64,000 nucleotides of DNA from Welwitschia mirabilis (lineage: Eukaryota > Gnetophyta > Gnetopsida > Welwitschiales): assembly GCA_051453625.1 (NCBI GenBank), contig JBOZIK010000001.1:175671174-175735173 (forward strand), read 5' to 3'. The translations under genes and the position numbers were made by a program. Below the pieces are notes generated by a model. That model worked only from the letters and a program-made list of their open reading frames with translations. It was not told the origin of the DNA and made no database searches. Positions 59,729 to 64,000 of this stretch are shown here, in pieces (the stretch's first letter is position 1; every line of letters begins with the position of its first letter).

Positions 59729-60196
59729 AGGATGCTTGGAAATCGAGAGTTGTTATTGCTTCAGTAGATATTCTAGATGTTTGCTATAACATCAGTGTAC
59801 CAATACTCTATAAGTAGTTTATTTCAATGTTTAACTTTTTACTAACCACTGATGTCCCCTTTGTCATCTAGACATTATAGTGAGATGACAGTTCCCTTTT
59901 CTGCTTTCCTTCATTCTGTGGTTTTTTTTTTGTTTTTGCCTCTGTCATCTCAGGTATCGTCTAGATGACATACAGGATGACGCATAGGATAGCATTGAAA
60001 CTGAATGGTTAAGATTGGAAAAAGTGAAAAATAATAGAGAGAGCGATAATTCATTACAGAAAATATTTGAGAAGGTTTACTAAATTTTGAATTTGAAAAT
60101 CAATACAGCCTAGGTACATAAACTTTAGAATTTCCTAAAATTTCTGATTCTAATTCTGCAAAAGAATTTGATTTTAATTTTGAAGAATTTAATACC
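59729..60196 (+). other. Element E leader
   Basis: Untranslated region with hairpin-like motifs at about 59850-59890 and 59941-59985. No gene seen before the gag start. Confidence 0.55.
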
Positions 60197-61093
60197 ATGT
60201 CGACCTCTCACTAAAAATAACATATCTCACCAAATCCACCACCTATCGTTGGAACTATTACTTCTACTCCTCTTCAAACAAATACTCTTGCTACTCTGAG
60301 AGATCTCATAGCCAACAAAAGACTTGAAATTTAAAACCCCTTTAACTTACCTCTTGGCGATGATGTAGAACTAAAAAACTTGAATGCTTATCCTACCTTT
60401 AGAGGAGAACTTGATGAAGACCCCCTATAACACATCGCAAAAATTGAACAAATCATTTTTACATTCGGTAATGGTAAGAAATGCATAACCAATAGAACTT
60501 ACATGATTATCTTTTCCATGACTTTACGAGATAAGGCTAAACTTTGGCTTAGGACAATTCCTTATAAAAGCCTAAAATCTTGGAACAAAGTTCAAGAAGC
60601 GTTTGTCAAAAGATTTATGAATGAAACTACAATCCAGAAACATAAGAAAAAAGTTACAAACTTCCAATAACTATCTAAGGAAGACTATACTTCTGCTTAT
60701 GAGAGATTCTTCATAGCTTTACACTCAAACACAATAGATGCATTTCTAGAGGTAGAATTAATAGACTATTTCTATAGTGGATTAAACAGTCATACTAAGC
60801 AGCTCATATATTTCTCTTACGGAGGCAACCTCTTAAACCAAACTCTAGAAGATGCTTGAAATATATTAGAAGATTTAGTTAAAGTAAGTAAAACTTGGCC
60901 AAAACCCTCATCTAGAGAAAATAGAACAGTAGGCCAAATCATAAAAGACCTCAAGGAAGTCAAACATGAGAAAATTAAAACCAAAAGAGAACATGAACCA
61001 ACTAGCGTTATTAAGGATTTTACTTCTACTTTAGAGAAATACACTCAGATGATCCTTGATGCTAAAGTGGCAACTGAGAGAAGTCAACTTAAT
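60197..61093 (+). pseudogene. gag: Element E gag, N-terminal and capsid part
   Basis: Start ATG 60197 (MSTSH), in frame with the whole capsid domain. Blocks: PPPIVGTITSTPLQTN, NPFNLPLGDDVELKNLNAY, FRGELDEDPL (about 60400-60427), HIAKIEQIIFTFGNGKK, LRDKAKLWLRTIPYKSLKSW (about 60526-60585), EAFVKRFMNETTIQKHKKK, YTSAYERFFIALHSNT, ELIDYFYSGLNSHTKQL and FTSTLEKYTQMILDAKVA. In-frame stops: two close to the start, then 60332, 60428, 60668 and 60857, with no frameshift from 60197 to the gap. The family core F-x-G..DEDP...LRDKAK.WL...P..S..SW is unambiguous. Confidence 0.85.
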
Positions 61094-61291
61094 NNNNNNN
61101 NNNNNNNNNNNNNNNNNNNNNNNNNNNNNNNNNNNNNNNNNNNNNNNNNNNNNNNNNNNNNNNNNNNNNNNNNNNNNNNNNNNNNNNNNNNNNNNNNNNN
61201 NNNNNNNNNNNNNNNNNNNNNNNNNNNNNNNNNNNNNNNNNNNNNNNNNNNNNNNNNNNNNNNNNNNNNNNNNNNNNNNNNNNNNNNNNNN
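61094..61291. other. Assembly gap (198 N) in E gag
   Basis: Unknown bases. The zinc knuckle is expected here by comparison with P and M. The frame changes across the gap, so its stated size is not exact or an indel lies inside. Confidence 0.95.
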
Positions 61292-61985
61292 ATTTTCAAT
61301 TACATTATCCTAACTTCCAGCCCTATCGAAATAGATATGAACATCAAAATTTTCAATTCAACTACTCTTCCAACTCCCAGAACCATAGTGATCCCCTTAG
61401 GAACTCTATTGAGGAGTTAAACTTAAGAAAAGACCAATGCAAACATAGAAAATCTCATAAACATCTTGCAACAAACTATTCTTGCAAACCAAGGTCACAA
61501 GGGACCCTTATTACTCAACCTTTACTGAACCTTAATGAAGTACGAAAAGATCATAAGGTAGTGACAAGGAGTAGAACCAACATAACTCCACCTACTTATG
61601 ATGCTTCAACTTCCCATAATAATAAGAACGATGATGAAGAGGACATAGAAATTTTAGAAAATCATTCCTTCCCTCCTTCACTTAGAAATAAAAAGAAAAA
61701 TTCATCACAAAAGAAAACTACTACCCCATGGCTTAATAGGCTCAATGAAAACCCTATCTTTGATGATCACTTGAAAGCCTTAATACAAGACGTGAGTATC
61801 AATTTACCTTTCTGAAAACTTTTGTAAGAAAACCCCAAATACTCTAAGCTATGGAAAGATCTAATCAGAAGAAAACAAAAACGAGTCATCCCTAGTAAAG
61901 TCTTCCTAGCTTAATCCATTAGCAACTTAGTTTTCAAGAAGTATCCAAAATTTAAAGCTCTAGGGCCAGTAACTGTTAGTTTTAC
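61292..61985 (+). pseudogene. gag: Element E gag, C-terminal part
   Basis: Opens with FQLHYPNFQPYRNRYEHQNF, a Q/N/Y/P-rich stretch typical after the zinc knuckle of Athila gag, then SNSQNHSDPLRNSIEEL. A short frame excursion (about 61430-61500) hides the NANIENLINILQQTILANQ block, and the original frame returns. The open part 61561-61815 has VTRSRTNITPPTYDAST, DEEDIEILENHSFPPS, TPWLNRLNENPIFDDHLKAL and DVSINLPF; then KLWKDLIRRKQK, PSKVFLA and KKYPKFKALGPVTVSF, matching P 29590-29740. Confidence 0.8.
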
Positions 61986-62400
61986 TTAAGAGAGAAATGA
62001 AATAATAAAAAAAGCCTTGATAGATATCGGAGTTAGTGTTTACATCATGCCCTTGCACATTAGTAAACATTTAGGATTGGAAGAAAGAATAGAACCTATA
62101 GAAATTGTCTTAGAGTTAGCTGATTCATCCATTAAGAAACCCATAGGAGTGATAAAGGACTTGGTCATTCAAATTGAGGAAGCTTTCTACCCCATAGATA
62201 TCATTGTTTTAGAAGTCAAAAATCAAAATACATATCCCCTACTTCTAAGTAGAGCTTTCTGCGCAACCGCCTATTACATCATAGATACTAGAACTGGATT
62301 GATGAAGTTTCACTTTGGAAACAAATAATTTTTAATATGTGTCTTTAATGCAGCAGAAAAGGATTTAGTCAACACTTTAGATTTGGAGGAAGACCTAAAA
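61986..62400 (+). pseudogene. pol: Element E protease
   Basis: Same frame as the gag tail, so gag-protease reads as one polyprotein. Active-site region KKALIDIGVSVYIMPLHISK (about 62008-62065): catalytic Asp kept, Ala of D-x-G-A changed to Val. Then HLGLEERIEPIEIVLELADS, IKKPIGVIKDLVIQIEEAFY, PIDIIVLEVKNQNTYPLLLS, RAFCATAYYIIDTRTG and FHFGNK to the stop at 62326. After it come the D-L-V-N-T-L-D-L-E-E-D spacer remnants. This is the least damaged protease in the window (open 62017-62328). Confidence 0.85.
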
Positions 62401-62696
62401 CCTAGCCTATCTTTATAAAGTCATCCAAACCTAAAGCAAATCATAAAAGAACAAATCATAAAAATTATGGGTAAAAAATGGTGTGTACACATAGAAAATG
62501 TTTGAAAGGACATGAGGAATTTTAGACACAATTGTAAACATAGTAGAAGTATTTGTTTCCTACCTAAGTTCTTTCTTAGCCTACTCCTTAGTTAAATATT
62601 ATGACTTTACCTAATCATCTTTTAACTTGACTTATGTATTACTTCATAAAGTATCATAATTAGTTTATACTTGGGTATTTATAAGTGATAAGATTG
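62401..62696 (+). other. Element E deletion junction and post-integrase sequence
   Basis: The protease-RT linker runs to about 62455; by about 62510 the sequence matches the end of integrase and the region after it (compare TTAACTTGACTTATGTATTA with P 33553-33571 and 35352-35370). RT, RNase H and integrase are therefore deleted, about 4 kb. Confidence 0.7.
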
Positions 62697-63562
62697 NNNN
62701 NNNNNNNNNNNNNNNNNNNNNNNNNNNNNNNNNNNNNNNNNNNNNNNNNNNNNNNNNNNNNNNNNNNNNNNNNNNNNNNNNNNNNNNNNNNNNNNNNNNN
62801 NNNNNNNNNNNNNNNNNNNNNNNNNNNNNNNNNNNNNNNNNNNNNNNNNNNNNNNNNNNNNNNNNNNNNNNNNNNNNNNNNNNNNNNNNNNNNNNNNNNN
62901 NNNNNNNNNNNNNNNNNNNNNNNNNNNNNNNNNNNNNNNNNNNNNNNNNNNNNNNNNNNNNNNNNNNNNNNNNNNNNNNNNNNNNNNNNNNNNNNNNNNN
63001 NNNNNNNNNNNNNNNNNNNNNNNNNNNNNNNNNNNNNNNNNNNNNNNNNNNNNNNNNNNNNNNNNNNNNNNNNNNNNNNNNNNNNNNNNNNNNNNNNNNN
63101 NNNNNNNNNNNNNNNNNNNNNNNNNNNNNNNNNNNNNNNNNNNNNNNNNNNNNNNNNNNNNNNNNNNNNNNNNNNNNNNNNNNNNNNNNNNNNNNNNNNN
63201 NNNNNNNNNNNNNNNNNNNNNNNNNNNNNNNNNNNNNNNNNNNNNNNNNNNNNNNNNNNNNNNNNNNNNNNNNNNNNNNNNNNNNNNNNNNNNNNNNNNN
63301 NNNNNNNNNNNNNNNNNNNNNNNNNNNNNNNNNNNNNNNNNNNNNNNNNNNNNNNNNNNNNNNNNNNNNNNNNNNNNNNNNNNNNNNNNNNNNNNNNNNN
63401 NNNNNNNNNNNNNNNNNNNNNNNNNNNNNNNNNNNNNNNNNNNNNNNNNNNNNNNNNNNNNNNNNNNNNNNNNNNNNNNNNNNNNNNNNNNNNNNNNNNN
63501 NNNNNNNNNNNNNNNNNNNNNNNNNNNNNNNNNNNNNNNNNNNNNNNNNNNNNNNNNNNNNN
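62697..63562. other. Assembly gap (866 N) in element E
   Basis: Unknown bases between post-integrase sequence and the conserved module. Long frames that appear to span it consist of N only. Confidence 0.95.
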
Positions 63563-63625
63563 CTCCTCTGATAGTGGTTGTACTCTCCTCATCATGGCAA
63601 AAAGAAATAAAACATATTTCCACTT
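63563..63625 (+). other. Conserved non-coding module (partial copy in E)
   Basis: CTCCTCTGATAGTGGTTG, then TCCTCATCATGG and an A-rich stretch, as in M, P and N. The left part is lost in the gap. Confidence 0.65.
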
Positions 63626-64000
63626 GATCATTTTACTTTTGAAGATTTCAGTGAATTTGTAGGTAGAAATAGATGAGTCCATTTTAAGTACCTTTTGATT
63701 TGCCCTTCATTGTTCTACACACTTGAAACCTTGGATATCATCATAATTACTACCCTTTAGAATGAAATTTATCAAGTAAATACATTTTGTCATACATCTT
63801 TACTTAGGTAATGTTATGATGCCTTGCTTTGGAGTTTGCTATGTTAGTACTTATAATAGGTAAACATTCTCCTTCTTGTTTCTTATTTCTATTTCTCCTC
63901 TGCTTTTCTTTTGTTTTATGTCTACTATTTTCTAGTCATTTTCCCATTCTCTTTTTCCCTTAGAACTTTACTTGTTTGGTAGTTTTCATTCTAGTTGTTA
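63626..64000 (+). other. Element E spacer to window end
   Basis: Matches the N spacer (50400-50620, inverted). No gene seen; the extra ORF seen in N would lie beyond the window. Confidence 0.55.

Larger units (their letters stand above)
58533..64000 (+). mobile_element. Athila-like Ty3 element E (right end outside window)
   Basis: Plus strand: LTR 58533-59707, primer site 59711-59728, leader, gag from 60197, protease to 62328, a deletion removing RT-RNase H-integrase, then post-integrase sequence, a gap, the conserved module and spacer. Same subfamily as N. Inserted in the N 5' LTR. It has the best-preserved gag in the window. Confidence 0.85.

Noticed and set aside
62660-63682. Frames of more than 300 codons on both strands
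   Set aside because: They consist almost entirely of unknown bases in the 866-N gap; likewise 40217-40800, 61049-61420 and 4424-4870.

Overview
The window is nuclear DNA from a land plant, almost certainly a flowering plant with a repeat-rich genome. It is AT-rich and poor in CG. It contains no intact host gene. Nearly all of it is old LTR retrotransposons of plant lineages plus one CACTA (En/Spm-type) DNA transposon that carries a fragment of a plant Aux/IAA auxin-response gene. Every retrotransposon reading frame is broken by stops or frameshifts. Differences between paired LTRs are mostly transitions, as expected after long cytosine methylation. There are nine assembly gaps.

Layout. (1) 1-9537: a Del/Tekay-like Ty3 element with very long LTRs. 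One LTR ends at 3755 and the other spans 4954-9364 (4.4 kb). Between them lie a Met-tRNA primer site, a gag start and the extreme pol end; most of pol is missing. A second stretch of untranslated region follows the second LTR. (2) 9538-10808 and 44364-46246: two parts of a minus-strand Ty1/copia element with recognisable gag and integrase. (3) 10809-44363: a minus-strand Athila-like Ty3 element, here called M, inserted in the copia gag. Both M LTRs and the 5-bp target duplication AGAAA are present. M is split by two later insertions: a 10.3-kb CACTA element in its integrase (14682-24995, target duplication CTA) and a 12.3-kb plus-strand Athila-like element P in its reverse transcriptase (26378-38658, target duplication ATAGG/GTAGG). 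(4) 46247-58532: another minus-strand Athila-like element, N, complete in domain order. Its 5' LTR is cut by (5) element E, plus strand, 58533 to the window end, with LTR, primer site, gag and protease, but with RT, RNase H and integrase deleted.

The insertions give a relative history: copia first, then M, then P and CACTA inside M; N next to the copia gag, then E inside N. The empty sites can be read from sister copies within the same window.

Three observations deserve attention. A roughly 44-bp quasi-palindrome, with outer arms near TATCATCC/GGATGATA, is scattered through LTRs, leaders and spacers of all four Athila-like elements, in one case with both arms changed together. The Del/Tekay-like leader has three to four copies of its primer-binding site at about 58-bp spacing. 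All four gaps of exactly 100 N are flanked by diverged copies of the same sequence, so local duplications there may be assembly joins.
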